DNA of 64,000 nucleotides from assembly GCF_023278045.1 (NCBI RefSeq), contig NZ_CP056783.1:2265501-2329500 (forward strand), written 5' to 3'. Position 1 is the first letter of the stretch, and every line of letters starts with the position of its first letter. Source of the stretch: Flavobacterium sp. K5-23. GTDB lineage: Bacteria > Bacteroidota > Bacteroidia > Flavobacteriales > Flavobacteriaceae. Below the pieces are notes generated by a model. The model was not told the DNA's origin. It did no database searches and was given only the letters and a program-made list of their open reading frames with translations. Below are positions 8,265 to 16,987 of the stretch, piece after piece. Both the position numbers and the translations under genes were made by a program.

Positions 8265-11138
8265 TTATTTTTTAAATTCTAAATAAAAACAAGTTCCTTT
8301 GTTCATTTCACTTTCGGCCCAAATCCTTCCATTCATTCTTCGCATGGCTTTTTCTACCATAGCTAAACCAATTCCGGTTCCTTCAAATTCTTCTGGTAAA
8401 TGTAAACGTTGGAATATTTTAAAGATCCTGTCATGGTATTTCATGTCAAAACCAATCCCGTTGTCCTTAACAAATATAAGCCAATGTGTTGAATTTTCGC
8501 TACTTCCGATTTCAATTTCAGGTTTTTCACTTTTACTTGAAAATTTTATAGCATTATCTAACAAATTACGAATCACTAATTTTAATCCGTTAGTATCAGC
8601 CAAAAGCATAAAATCTTTTGGTAAAGACGTTTTGATTTGAACTTTTGACTTTTTTATTTCACCTGACAAGAGTACTATCAAATCATTAATTAATGGTTGT
8701 AACGCTACATTTTTAATTTGAAAATCTTGTCGTTCTAAGTGCGAATAAGACAGTAAGTCTTCAATTAAATGATTCATTTGTTTTGCACCACCTCGAATAT
8801 TATTTAAAAATTCTTGGGCCTCTTCATTCAGATCTTTTTTATAAAGATCTATCAATAATTTACTATATCCATCAATCCCTCTTAATGGAGCTTTTAAATC
8901 GTGTGATACGGAATAGGTAAAAGTTTCCATTTCGGCATTGATTTCCACTAGTTTTTGGTTAGCTTTTTCTATTCGTTCTGATTGTTCATTGATATCATCA
9001 ACTAAGTTTAATAAGGCATCTTGGCTTTGTGCTAATTCTTTGGTACGTTCTTGGACCATTTCTGATAAATTCTCTCTATACTTTTTAAGCTCATGTTCTG
9101 TTTTTTTACGGTCAGTAATGTCTATGGCCATACCACATACAAAAGTTTTTCCCTCTTCAACTTGTATCGAAAATTTATTTATCAAGTAATGCAAAACATG
9201 ACCGTTTTCATCCCTTATAATTTCCTCGGTTTCCAATAATTGATTGGTTTCTAGTACCAAACGATCATTTTTTTGAAGTTGCAGTGCGGTTTCTTTGTCA
9301 AAAATTGACAAATCATCTTTTCCTTTAATGGTTTCCAATGAAATATTAAATTTCTCTTCATACGCTTTGTTTAAGAAAACATAAGCTAGATTTTCATCTT
9401 TTATCCAAGCAATTGCTGATGTATTATTCATAAAAGCTACAAAGCGCTGTTCGCTTTCTTTGAGGGCTTGTACAGCTTTTTTACGGTCTGTAACATCATG
9501 GAAAAAGATGGATAAGCCATCTTCTGTGGGCACTATATTGTTTTCAAACCAACGATCCCAAGGCGAATAATAATCTTCAAAACTGATAAATTCTCGGGTT
9601 TCTACTGCTTTGTGGTAGTTGTTATAAAACGGTTGGCCTACGCCTTCTGGAAACTCGGTCCAAATATGTTTTCCAACTAACTCTTCTGGTTTTCTGCCAA
9701 ACATAGCAGCAGCTCTTTGGTTAACATAGGTATAAATCCAATTCTTATCTAAAGACACAAATCCATCAGTCATGTTTTCGATGGTATTTAACATCATTTC
9801 ATGAGATTCTCTAGCTTCACTATTTAATTTTTTCCAGATTGAAAGGTCTCTCAAAGAAAATATCGAAAATAGTATTTCCCCTGTTTTATCTCTAACAGAA
9901 CTTACATTAAGTGATACATAAATTTTATCGCCTTTTTTAGTTTTAATAATTAATTCATTTTCAGAAACTTCCCCAGTTTTACCAAATTCCCTGAATACTT
10001 TTTTTACTTCTTCCAGACAATCATCATGATACATTTTGAATACTGGATTCCCAATAACTTCTTCCCTTAAATAACCTGTTTTCTGAAGAACGGTTTCATT
10101 ACATTGTAAAATACGGGCATCAATTGGTGATACAGAAACAAACATATCGGGCGATTTATTATAAAGTATTTTAAATTTTTCTTCAGATTCGTAAAGGGCT
10201 TTTATTGTTTTTTCTCGCTTTTCAATTTCTTGTTGAATTTCATTGGTTCTTTTTCTAATGGTATAACGAAGCGCTAATATCCAGCTGGATATCAAAATTA
10301 TTATTATTATTAGAATAACACCAATTGGAATTATATTTTCAGCAATCCAGGATTTTTGCTCTTTTTCTATCCATTTTTCTCTTAGCTCATCTAATTTTCC
10401 ATTTTCCTTAAGTCTAAATAAACCAGTATTAATTTGCTTTAATAACTGGTCATTTCCTTTTAATACAGCAAATGACAATTCTCTCGGTAAAACAGGTCTG
10501 CTAATTGTCACTACATTTTTAATGTTATATTTTTTTAATGCATGATGCGCGATAATTTGTGACACTATAGCAGCGTCACACTTGCCTTCTGAAAGTTGAA
10601 TTAGTGCCTCAGGTTCGCTTGGAACAGGGACTACAATTATTTCTGGGTAATTAGATATTAAATATTCTATTAAGGTTGATCCAGCTTGAGCGGCAACTCT
10701 TTTTCCTTTCAGATGCTCAACCGAAGTGATTGAATGCTCCCCTTTTCTTACGTACAATTCATCATAATTTATTTCATGAGGAACTGCATAATCTACTATT
10801 TTTTCACGCTCTTTTGAATAAAACAGGTCTACTATATCAATAGTTTTTTGGGTTTCAAACTCATATTTGATATTTGACCAAATCCCTAATTTTATTTTAA
10901 CGTTAAACCCCATTTCTTCAGAAATCGCTCTAATCAAATCAACATTAAATCCGGAAGGGTTGCCTTTGTTATCAAGAAATTCATATGGTGGAAAATTATT
11001 GTCACTGCCAAAAACTAATGTATCTTTTTCTAAAGTTTGAGAAAATGAGTTGGCGGAAAAAAACATCAATAACAAAATAAAAATTTCTAAAATTTTAGTC
11101 TTGGTTTTTATAAAATATGAAAGTTTAAATTGCTCCAT
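8265..11138 (-). CDS. Sensor kinase with periplasmic solute-binding domain (SBP_bac_3-PAS-HisKA)
   Basis: 957 residues. Signal peptide (about 1-34, ending SFSQ), a type 3 periplasmic solute-binding domain (about 38-260, as in BvgS-like sensors and amino-acid-binding proteins), one membrane helix (266-290), a short coiled coil, three PAS domains (about 310-435, 445-552, 560-677), a long coiled coil, HisKA (TYSVSHDLKAPLRGIDGY, His746) and HATPase (NGIGF at 893-897, GTGIGLAM). The HDLKAPLRGI form is typical of kinases paired with Rcp1-type receivers, and the next gene is one. It probably senses an amino acid or similar small ligand in the periplasm. Confidence 0.92.
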   Translation of the reverse strand: MEQFKLSYFIKTKTKILEIFILLLMFFSANSFSQTLEKDTLVFGSDNNFPPYEFLDNKGNPSGFNVDLIRAISEEMGFNVKIKLGIWSNIKYEFETQKTIDIVDLFYSKEREKIVDYAVPHEINYDELYVRKGEHSITSVEHLKGKRVAAQAGSTLIEYLISNYPEIIVVPVPSEPEALIQLSEGKCDAAIVSQIIAHHALKKYNIKNVVTISRPVLPRELSFAVLKGNDQLLKQINTGLFRLKENGKLDELREKWIEKEQKSWIAENIIPIGVILIIIIILISSWILALRYTIRKRTNEIQQEIEKREKTIKALYESEEKFKILYNKSPDMFVSVSPIDARILQCNETVLQKTGYLREEVIGNPVFKMYHDDCLEEVKKVFREFGKTGEVSENELIIKTKKGDKIYVSLNVSSVRDKTGEILFSIFSLRDLSIWKKLNSEARESHEMMLNTIENMTDGFVSLDKNWIYTYVNQRAAAMFGRKPEELVGKHIWTEFPEGVGQPFYNNYHKAVETREFISFEDYYSPWDRWFENNIVPTEDGLSIFFHDVTDRKKAVQALKESEQRFVAFMNNTSAIAWIKDENLAYVFLNKAYEEKFNISLETIKGKDDLSIFDKETALQLQKNDRLVLETNQLLETEEIIRDENGHVLHYLINKFSIQVEEGKTFVCGMAIDITDRKKTEHELKKYRENLSEMVQERTKELAQSQDALLNLVDDINEQSERIEKANQKLVEINAEMETFTYSVSHDLKAPLRGIDGYSKLLIDLYKKDLNEEAQEFLNNIRGGAKQMNHLIEDLLSYSHLERQDFQIKNVALQPLINDLIVLLSGEIKKSKVQIKTSLPKDFMLLADTNGLKLVIRNLLDNAIKFSSKSEKPEIEIGSSENSTHWLIFVKDNGIGFDMKYHDRIFKIFQRLHLPEEFEGTGIGLAMVEKAMRRMNGRIWAESEMNKGTCFYLEFKK

Positions 11139-11154
11139 TTTGACAACTTTTTTT

Positions 11155-11631
11155 TTATTGATTTTTCAATTTTTCAATTTCCTTTTTAAGTTCGGTCATT
11201 CTTAATTCGCGCCCCACAAAAATTTTATTCAATTTATCTAATTTTTTATTTTTTCCTTCAAGTTCTAGTGTTCTGTCTTTTACTATTTCTTCTAAATGTT
11301 CTCGGTAATTTTTAAGCTCTTCTTCGGTTTTTTTCCGTTCCGTAATATCCGTAGAAATTCCGCCAACAGCATAAACCTCTCCCACAGCATTAAAAACCGG
11401 AAATTTCACAGTTAAATAATGATGTTTAATGTCCAATTCTATATTTACTTCTTCAAAGGTTGCGGCTTTTTTAGTGTTTATAATTACTAAATCATTAGAT
11501 CGATGTTCATCAGCGACCTCTAAAGACATAATTGAGTTGCGGGTTAAGCCTACAAAATCCTTAAGAGCTATATTAAAAAGTCTTTCAAATTCTCTGTTGA
11601 ATAATAAAATTTTGCCTTCAATGTCCATCAA
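11155..11631 (-). CDS. C-terminal fragment of broken sensor: PAS plus coiled coil
   Basis: 158 residues if begun at the TTG or ATG near 11631. A PAS domain (MDIEGKILLFNREFERLF ... GGISTDITERKKTEEELK) is followed by a coiled coil ending EKLKNQ. The same open frame continues upstream to about 11691, adding LFKSNQLTLDIINNSSSLIY, which is the natural start of the PAS domain, before hitting a TAA. It has no kinase domain. It lies in the same frame as the solute-binding-domain gene at 11710-13011 and is best read as the distal part of that gene after nonsense mutations. It may not be translated alone. Confidence 0.6.
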   Translation of the reverse strand: MMDIEGKILLFNREFERLFNIALKDFVGLTRNSIMSLEVADEHRSNDLVIINTKKAATFEEVNIELDIKHHYLTVKFPVFNAVGEVYAVGGISTDITERKKTEEELKNYREHLEEIVKDRTLELEGKNKKLDKLNKIFVGRELRMTELKKEIEKLKNQ

Positions 11632-11709
11632 GTAAATTAATGAAGATGAATTATTAATGATATCTAGAGTTAATTGATTGCTTTTGAAAAGTTACTCTTG
11701 TGTTTTTTT

Positions 11710-13011
11710 TCAAATGGAAATATCTCTCCAAGAAGATATTGAAAACAGTATTTTTCCTGTTTTATCTCTTATGGATTTCACATTAAGACTTACATTAATA
11801 TTAGTCCCTTTTTTAGTTTTAAGTATTAATTCTTTTTCTGAAACTTCACCAGTTTCAACAAATTGATGGAATACTTTTTTCACTTCTTCCTTACAATCAT
11901 TATGGTACATTTTGAATATTGGAGCTCCAATAACTTCTTCCCTTAAATAGCCTGTCTTCTGAAGTAAGGTTTCATTACATTGTAAAATACTACCATCATT
12001 TGATGATACCGAAACAAGCATATCAGGCGATTCGTTATAGAGAGCTTTAAATTTTTCTTCCGATTCGTGCAATACTTTTGTAATTTTTTCTCGCTCTTCA
12101 ATTTCTTGTTGAAGTTTGATATTAGTTAGTGTAAGTTCTTTAGTTTTGCTTTTTACAAGTTTTCTAAATATCCAAGCAATTATTAGGGTAACTCCAATAG
12201 CAAAAATTAATAACAATCCACCCCATTTCACCCATTTAGGAAGTTGATAAGCTATTATAACACTGTCTCCATACCATTTTCTTAAAATAATGTGATAGGG
12301 CGATCTTGAATCAGTTTTCCAAGCAATAAGGTGTTTGTCAATTGTTTTAATAAGCTCTTCGTTCTTTCCCTTAGGTACTGCAAATAATAGTTTATTAGGA
12401 TTAAAAAGGATAGGAGTTTCTACAAGGTCAAAATTTTCTAAATTTGATTTTGTCCATATATTATTACTTACGCCAGCATCACATTTATTTGTTTTTACAT
12501 ATTGCATTACATCATCATATGAATCTAATTCAATAAATTCACAATTGAGCTCAAATCTTTCAGTGAGTTTAGAAAAGTTGATTCCATGAACCCCTCCTTT
12601 TAGAACGGCTACTTTCTTGTTTTTTAAATCAAGAATGTCTTGGATAGGTGCGTTTTTGGTTGTGCAAACTACACCCCAAATAGTAATGACAGCTTCATCA
12701 TTATAATCAACAAATTCCTTTCTTTCTGGTAGATAGGTTATGCTGGTTATAATGTCTAATTTGGAATCTTTTAAATTCTCTAAACTTTGATCCCAAGTAT
12801 CGAAAACATATTCTATTTTCCAATTTTCTTTTAGGGCAATTTCGTTTATTAAATCAACAAAAATACCACTTGGAACCCCAGAATTATCTTTATGAACCAA
12901 AGGAAAATTTTGATAAATACCCACTTTTATTGTTTTTTGAGCATTTATCTCTGGTGAACTAAGGGAACAAAAAACAATAATTGCAAATTTTATAAGGAAT
13001 GACTTTGTCAT
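11710..13011 (-). CDS. N-terminal fragment of broken sensor: SBP_bac_3-TM-PAS
   Basis: 433 residues: signal peptide (about 1-25, ending INAQ), type 3 solute-binding domain (about 27-250), one membrane helix (about 265-290), coiled coil, and a PAS domain ending at DISI where TGA interrupts. The PAS is very close in sequence to the first PAS of the kinase at 8265-11138 (shared YNESPDM/YNKSPDM, ILQCNET and LLQKTGYLREEVIG-like stretches), so the two sensors are recent duplicates. As a fragment it could still make a membrane-anchored periplasmic binding protein without signalling output. Confidence 0.8.
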   Translation of the reverse strand: MTKSFLIKFAIIVFCSLSSPEINAQKTIKVGIYQNFPLVHKDNSGVPSGIFVDLINEIALKENWKIEYVFDTWDQSLENLKDSKLDIITSITYLPERKEFVDYNDEAVITIWGVVCTTKNAPIQDILDLKNKKVAVLKGGVHGINFSKLTERFELNCEFIELDSYDDVMQYVKTNKCDAGVSNNIWTKSNLENFDLVETPILFNPNKLLFAVPKGKNEELIKTIDKHLIAWKTDSRSPYHIILRKWYGDSVIIAYQLPKWVKWGGLLLIFAIGVTLIIAWIFRKLVKSKTKELTLTNIKLQQEIEEREKITKVLHESEEKFKALYNESPDMLVSVSSNDGSILQCNETLLQKTGYLREEVIGAPIFKMYHNDCKEEVKKVFHQFVETGEVSEKELILKTKKGTNINVSLNVKSIRDKTGKILFSISSWRDISI

Positions 13012-13209
13012 AAGATACTTTATTTCAGATTTAAATGTACTAAATTAGTTTTTATGGCAGCGCATTAAAAATTAATAATTACTGAAATAACATTTGAAGG
13101 TTAGCTACTTCATTTATTTTTGCATAGGGATAAAGATTAGCTGTATCAACACATTTACACATTTAAGTAACACTATATTCTTTTTCGTTTTATAGCTTGT
13201 TCTCAAAAT
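13012..13209. other. Intergenic stretch left of the tRNA-Ser repeats
   Basis: Presumed promoter region of the sensor fragment that starts at 13011. I see no gene or strong structure. Confidence 0.35.
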
Positions 13210-13269
13210 CTTTAAAACAAAAAACCCGAAACTTTCGTTTCGGGTTTCCTTAGCGGAGAAAGAGGGATT
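13210..13269 (-). pseudogene. Remnant of a third tRNA-Ser: 3' end plus terminator
   Basis: About 60 bp match the tRNA terminator (stem at 13223-13246) and the last ~15 nt of the tRNA-Ser gene (GGAGAAAGAGGGATT on the plus strand). At that point the sequence jumps directly into the start of the 280-bp repeat (AGTTCCTGAT). The 5' three quarters of the tRNA are gone. This shows the unit was once tandemly repeated and then partly deleted. Confidence 0.8.
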
Positions 13270-13388
13270 AGTTCCTGATCCCAGAAGGGGAGTCCTACAA
13301 AGGAAACCTGCCTCAAAATAAATTTTGAGTTTGTTTTTTGTTTTAAAACGTGTTCTCAAAAGCAAGCTTTTGTCACAAGTTTTAAAAC

Positions 13389-13416
13389 AAAAAACCCGAA
13401 ACTTTCGTTTCGGGTT
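13389..13416 (-). terminator. Terminator of tRNA-Ser copy B
   Basis: Same 9-bp stem, 6-nt loop and T tract as in copy A, directly downstream of the tRNA on the minus strand. Confidence 0.85.
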
Positions 13417-13423
13417 TCCTTCG

Positions 13424-13508
13424 CGGAGAAAGAGGGATTCGAACCCCCGGACCTGTTACAGTCAACAGTTTTCAAGACTGCCGCATTCGACCGCTCTGCC
13501 ATTTCTCC
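13424..13508 (-). tRNA. tRNA-Ser (anticodon UGA), copy B
   Basis: 85 nt with a sequence identical to the copy at 3617-3701: the same GGAGAAA acceptor stem, TGA anticodon, long variable arm and discriminator G, and no encoded CCA. Two intact identical copies only 9.8 kb apart agree with the segmental duplication of the flanking DNA. Confidence 0.95.
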
Positions 13509-13674
13509 AGTCTTTCGCTTTCATTATCTGATTGCGAGTGCAAATATAAGCCCCTTTTTCGGTTTTCAAAACAATTTAGATTAAAATTTCAGTCCTTTTT
13601 CAAACTATTTTTTAATTGTTTCATTTCCTTGTGATTAGGAATTGGGTTGTTTTGTTAAACTAGCTTATTTGCTG

Positions 13675-14808
13675 CTAATATTTTACATATTCTGTGATTT
13701 CAAGACCATAACCTATCATACCCACACGTTTCCCTTGTTCAGTATTCGATACAAGTCGGATTTTAGAAATGTCTATATCGTGAAGAATTTGTGCTCCAAT
13801 ACCAAAATCTTTGTTGTCAATGATGATTTTTGGTGCTTTCATTTCTCCTCCAGCCTGAATTGTTTTCAGTTCAGAGATGCGGTTTAATAAATTTACAGAT
13901 TGCATGTCTTGGTTAATAAAGATTACGGCACCTTTACCGTGATCATTTATTGTTCTAAACATATCATCTAATTGCTGGTCTGCATTATTAGTTAATGTGC
14001 CTAATAAATCATTGTTTACTTGAGAAGAGTGGATTCTAGTCAATATAGCTTCACCTAAATTCCAAGTTCCTTTTGTCAAAGCAATATGTATCTGCTTATT
14101 TGTTGTTTGCTGGTACGCTCTTAGTCTAAAATCTCCAAAACGGGTTTTGATCTCAAAATCCTCTTTCTTTACAATCAGGCTATCGTGTTGCATTCTGTAT
14201 GCAACCAATGCTTCGATAGAAACTAATTTTAAATTAAATTTTTTAGCGACTTTAACCAATTGTGGTAAACGAGCCATAGACCCATCTTCATTCATGATTT
14301 CGACGATTACCCCAGCCGATTTAAAACCAGCAAGTCGAGCGAAATCGATTGCAGCTTCTGTATGTCCTGTTCTTCTAAGAACTCCTCCTTGTTTAGCAAT
14401 TAATGGAAAAATATGCCCTGGTCTTGCTAAATCATGTGGTTTTGTATCTGGGTTTACTAATGCTTGAATAGTTAGCGCCCTGTCTGAAGCTGAAATTCCG
14501 GTTGTTACACCATTACCTCTCAAATCTACCGAAACTGTAAATGCAGTTTCCATAGGGTCTGTATTATTGCTGACCATTACGTGTAAACCTAATTCTTTAC
14601 AACGGCTTTCTGTTAATGGGGCGCAAATTAATCCACGACCGTGAGTGGCCATAAAATTTATCATTTCCGGTGTAACCTTTTCGGCTGCAGCAAGGAAATC
14701 ACCTTCATTTTCTCTGTCTTCATCATCAACTACAATTATGATTTTACCTTGGCGGATATCTTCAATTGCTTCTTCTATTGTGTTGAGTTGTATTTTATGA
14801 TTAACCAT
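13675..14808 (-). CDS. ribB: 3,4-dihydroxy-2-butanone 4-phosphate synthase with degenerate GTP cyclohydrolase II domain
   Basis: 377 residues. The N-terminal DHBP synthase domain (about 1-205) converts ribulose 5-phosphate to the four-carbon riboflavin precursor and keeps its signature [10 protein letters not shown] (28-37), RPGHIFPL and the GHTEAAIDF motif. The C-terminal part has the fold wording of GTP cyclohydrolase II ([15 protein letters not shown]...), but the cysteines that bind zinc in active RibA are replaced (SSQ ... NNADQQ). This domain should therefore not open GTP, and a separate RibA is expected elsewhere. It lies 9 nt after the LptF/G-type gene. No FMN riboswitch precedes it. 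Confidence 0.93.
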   Translation of the reverse strand: MVNHKIQLNTIEEAIEDIRQGKIIIVVDDEDRENEGDFLAAAEKVTPEMINFMATHGRGLICAPLTESRCKELGLHVMVSNNTDPMETAFTVSVDLRGNGVTTGISASDRALTIQALVNPDTKPHDLARPGHIFPLIAKQGGVLRRTGHTEAAIDFARLAGFKSAGVIVEIMNEDGSMARLPQLVKVAKKFNLKLVSIEALVAYRMQHDSLIVKKEDFEIKTRFGDFRLRAYQQTTNKQIHIALTKGTWNLGEAILTRIHSSQVNNDLLGTLTNNADQQLDDMFRTINDHGKGAVIFINQDMQSVNLLNRISELKTIQAGGEMKAPKIIIDNKDFGIGAQILHDIDISKIRLVSNTEQGKRVGMIGYGLEITEYVKY

Positions 14809-14817
14809 GAGTGGTAT

Positions 14818-16281
14818 TTATTTTTGAGATGGAAATATTTTTTGTGCTATTATTTGTGCTATTTTTTGGAATGGAGCTAGAATTACATCCATATTTATAA
14901 GTCCTATATCGTTTGTAGCTCTATAGGTTAATAAAATTGCCAACGGAGAAAGTATAAAAGAGGACATCCAGGCTCCCATAAACGGAGATAGTCCATTTTC
15001 CTGCGATATTCTTTTTCCAAAAGTATTTATAAAGTGAAATGAAATAAAAATCAATACGGCGAAAACAATAGGTAGACCAAGGCCTCCTTTTCTAATAATT
15101 GCGCCTAACGGAGCTCCTATGAAAAACATTAGAAAACAGGCAAACGCGATCACAAATTTATCATAGAAAGCTAACATGTGATTGTTGATGTTTTTTTGCT
15201 TATTGTCTAAATCAGTTTTTGTAGCATCAATGGAGTAACTTGTACTTAGGATATTACTGCTTGCCATTTTCAAAAGATCTAGTTTTTGAACATTGGTATA
15301 TAAAGATAGTATGTCGTTAGGGATTTTATTGTTTTTTTTTGCTGCCTTAGTGGTGTCGCTTTTAGGAGTATTACTATTTAAAGAAATACCAGTTCTTAGA
15401 TTGATGTTTTCTGAATAGGACGCAATATCAGTATTTAAATTATTTTTCAATGAATCAATAGTGTAGTTTAATTCATTTACGGTCAGCATTGTATTAGTGC
15501 TTGTTGTGTTTTCATCGCCTTCGTTAACCTTGTTCAATTGTGACAAGTCGATATTGATGGTGTATTTTTCGAAAGCGCTTTTAGCAAATGGTAATTTGCT
15601 ACGGTCTACGTAATTTTTTGGAGTGATGTCCTCGTAATAATTTCCTTTATTGAGAACTAATTGTAAGATGCTTGATTTTTCACTACTTATCAGTTCGCCA
15701 TCTTTCGCTTTTATTACGGTTTTACTTCCATCGCCAATATTCGATTTTTTATGAATCGTAACTCCTGTAAGGACATTTCCGTTTTTTCCTGATTTTTTAT
15801 TTACTTTAATGTTGTAATCCCCAACATTGCTAAACTGCCCTTCAGTTATGGCCATAGCTGGTTTTACTTGAGCGATACTTTTTCTGAAATTGATGAACTT
15901 GTATTCAGCAAACGGAATTACATTATTCGCGAAAAAGAAAGCTACAATGCTCAATAAAAGAATAAATATCGTCAAACTTCTCATTGCTCTTTGAAGCGAT
16001 ATTCCAGCTGATTTCATTGCGGCAAACTCGTAATTCTCAGCGAGATTACCAAAAGTCATAATTGAAGCTAATAAAATCGATAGGGGTAGTACCAATGGAA
16101 TTATTCGAGGCATAGAAAAAAGAAGGAATTTTATAATCATAAATCCATCCAAATCTTTACCTGCTAATTCAGCTATAAAAAGCCAAATAGTTTGAAGAAT
16201 GAAAATGAAAAATAAGATTACAAATACCGTGGCAAATGTAGTCAGGAATGTTTTTAATAAGTACTTGTCAAGAATTTTCAC
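14818..16281 (-). CDS. LptF/LptG-family permease
   Basis: 487-residue inner-membrane protein of the YjgP/YjgQ family, the transmembrane part of the ABC exporter that pulls lipopolysaccharide out of the inner membrane. Membrane helices lie near residues 13-38, 55-78, 100-122 and in a C-terminal cluster (about 375-465); between them lies the periplasmic beta-jellyroll region (about 140-340). The start MKILDKYLLKTFLTTF is typical of the family. Sequence alone does not separate LptF from LptG. It lies 7 nt after lolA, forming an envelope-biogenesis run with lolA and ftsK. Confidence 0.9.
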   Translation of the reverse strand: MKILDKYLLKTFLTTFATVFVILFFIFILQTIWLFIAELAGKDLDGFMIIKFLLFSMPRIIPLVLPLSILLASIMTFGNLAENYEFAAMKSAGISLQRAMRSLTIFILLLSIVAFFFANNVIPFAEYKFINFRKSIAQVKPAMAITEGQFSNVGDYNIKVNKKSGKNGNVLTGVTIHKKSNIGDGSKTVIKAKDGELISSEKSSILQLVLNKGNYYEDITPKNYVDRSKLPFAKSAFEKYTINIDLSQLNKVNEGDENTTSTNTMLTVNELNYTIDSLKNNLNTDIASYSENINLRTGISLNSNTPKSDTTKAAKKNNKIPNDILSLYTNVQKLDLLKMASSNILSTSYSIDATKTDLDNKQKNINNHMLAFYDKFVIAFACFLMFFIGAPLGAIIRKGGLGLPIVFAVLIFISFHFINTFGKRISQENGLSPFMGAWMSSFILSPLAILLTYRATNDIGLINMDVILAPFQKIAQIIAQKIFPSQK

Positions 16282-16288
16282 CTATAAC

Positions 16289-16933
16289 TTAATCTAATTT
16301 ATTGATATAATAATTTGGATATTTATTTTCGGCAAAGGTAAATTGATTTTTTGACAAAGGTTGGTTGGTTTTAAAAGAATTAACTGTTAAAGTAGTTTTT
16401 GTTCCTTTTTTACCTATTTCAATAAGATTATAAATGTGTTTAGTCTGTACATCGATACCTAAAAGAATTTCTTTTCTCTGATCTCTAGAGTTTGTAGGTA
16501 CTAATTTAATGTATTGAATTTTGCGGCCTCTTACATTTTGTAAAATATCCATAGAATAACGGTAACCATGGTTGAAAAAAGTTAACATTTTTGAAGGTGT
16601 AATAGCATTATCATCGTTTTCATTTAGATTCGAAATAGTAATTTCTTCATCTTCGGGTACAATAGTGTATGTTTTTCTTCCGTCAAATATTTTAGTAACA
16701 CCCATAAAGTTTAAAACATAACGATTGTCTTTCATCGTAACGTTTCCTTTGCTGTCTTGATTGATGTTTTCTTTAGAATTATTTAAAGAATATTTAAAGT
16801 CTATAACTATATTATCATAGCTTTTTACTTTTGAAGTTACTTGATCTAAAAGATTTTTAGCTTTTTGATCTTGTGCTTGTATCGAAAAAGTGAATAATAA
16901 AAGGAATGATAATAAGATTGCTTTTTTAATCAT
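16289..16933 (-). CDS. lolA: Outer-membrane lipoprotein carrier protein LolA
   Basis: 214 residues with a signal peptide (about 1-20, ending SIQAQ). The mature part reads as a LolA-type half barrel (LLDQVTSKVKSYDNIVIDFKY ... GNVTMKDNRYVLNFMG ... IFDGRKTYTIVPEDEEI). LolA carries lipoproteins across the periplasm to the outer membrane. Bacteroidota generally lack a recognisable LolB, so the carrier may deliver its cargo by itself. It lies between ftsK and the LptF/G-type gene. Confidence 0.9.
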   Translation of the reverse strand: MIKKAILLSFLLLFTFSIQAQDQKAKNLLDQVTSKVKSYDNIVIDFKYSLNNSKENINQDSKGNVTMKDNRYVLNFMGVTKIFDGRKTYTIVPEDEEITISNLNENDDNAITPSKMLTFFNHGYRYSMDILQNVRGRKIQYIKLVPTNSRDQRKEILLGIDVQTKHIYNLIEIGKKGTKTTLTVNSFKTNQPLSKNQFTFAENKYPNYYINKLD

Positions 16934-16987
16934 GGTTTTGTTTTTAATTTGAAAGAAGTATTAATTTTTAATCTTCGCTTTCAAAGT

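Larger units (their letters stand above)
11155..13011 (-). pseudogene. Former single sensor gene split by two in-frame stops
   Basis: Reading through from 13011 gives one frame: signal peptide, solute-binding domain, membrane helix, PAS, then TGA, five codons (KKTQE), TAA, then a second PAS and a coiled coil. The paralogue at 8265-11138 has Trp where the TGA stands (SIWKK), so a TGG-to-TGA change is likely; the TAA probably replaced CAA (Gln). No frameshift is needed. Confidence 0.75.
13269..13548 (-). repeat. 280-bp direct repeat, copy B (tRNA-Ser unit)
   Basis: Same unit and orientation as 3462-3741. Small differences include CCCAG versus ACTAA near the left end and GTCTTTCG versus GTCTGTCG just upstream of the tRNA. 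Confidence 0.9.

Noticed and set aside
11692..11710. TGA read as tryptophan or selenocysteine in the sensor gene
   Set aside because: A second in-frame stop (TAA) follows five codons later and there is no recoding hairpin evident; nonsense mutation is simpler.
13114..13365. 83-codon minus-strand ORF over the tRNA remnant
   Set aside because: It runs through terminator and repeat sequence and has no protein-like pattern.
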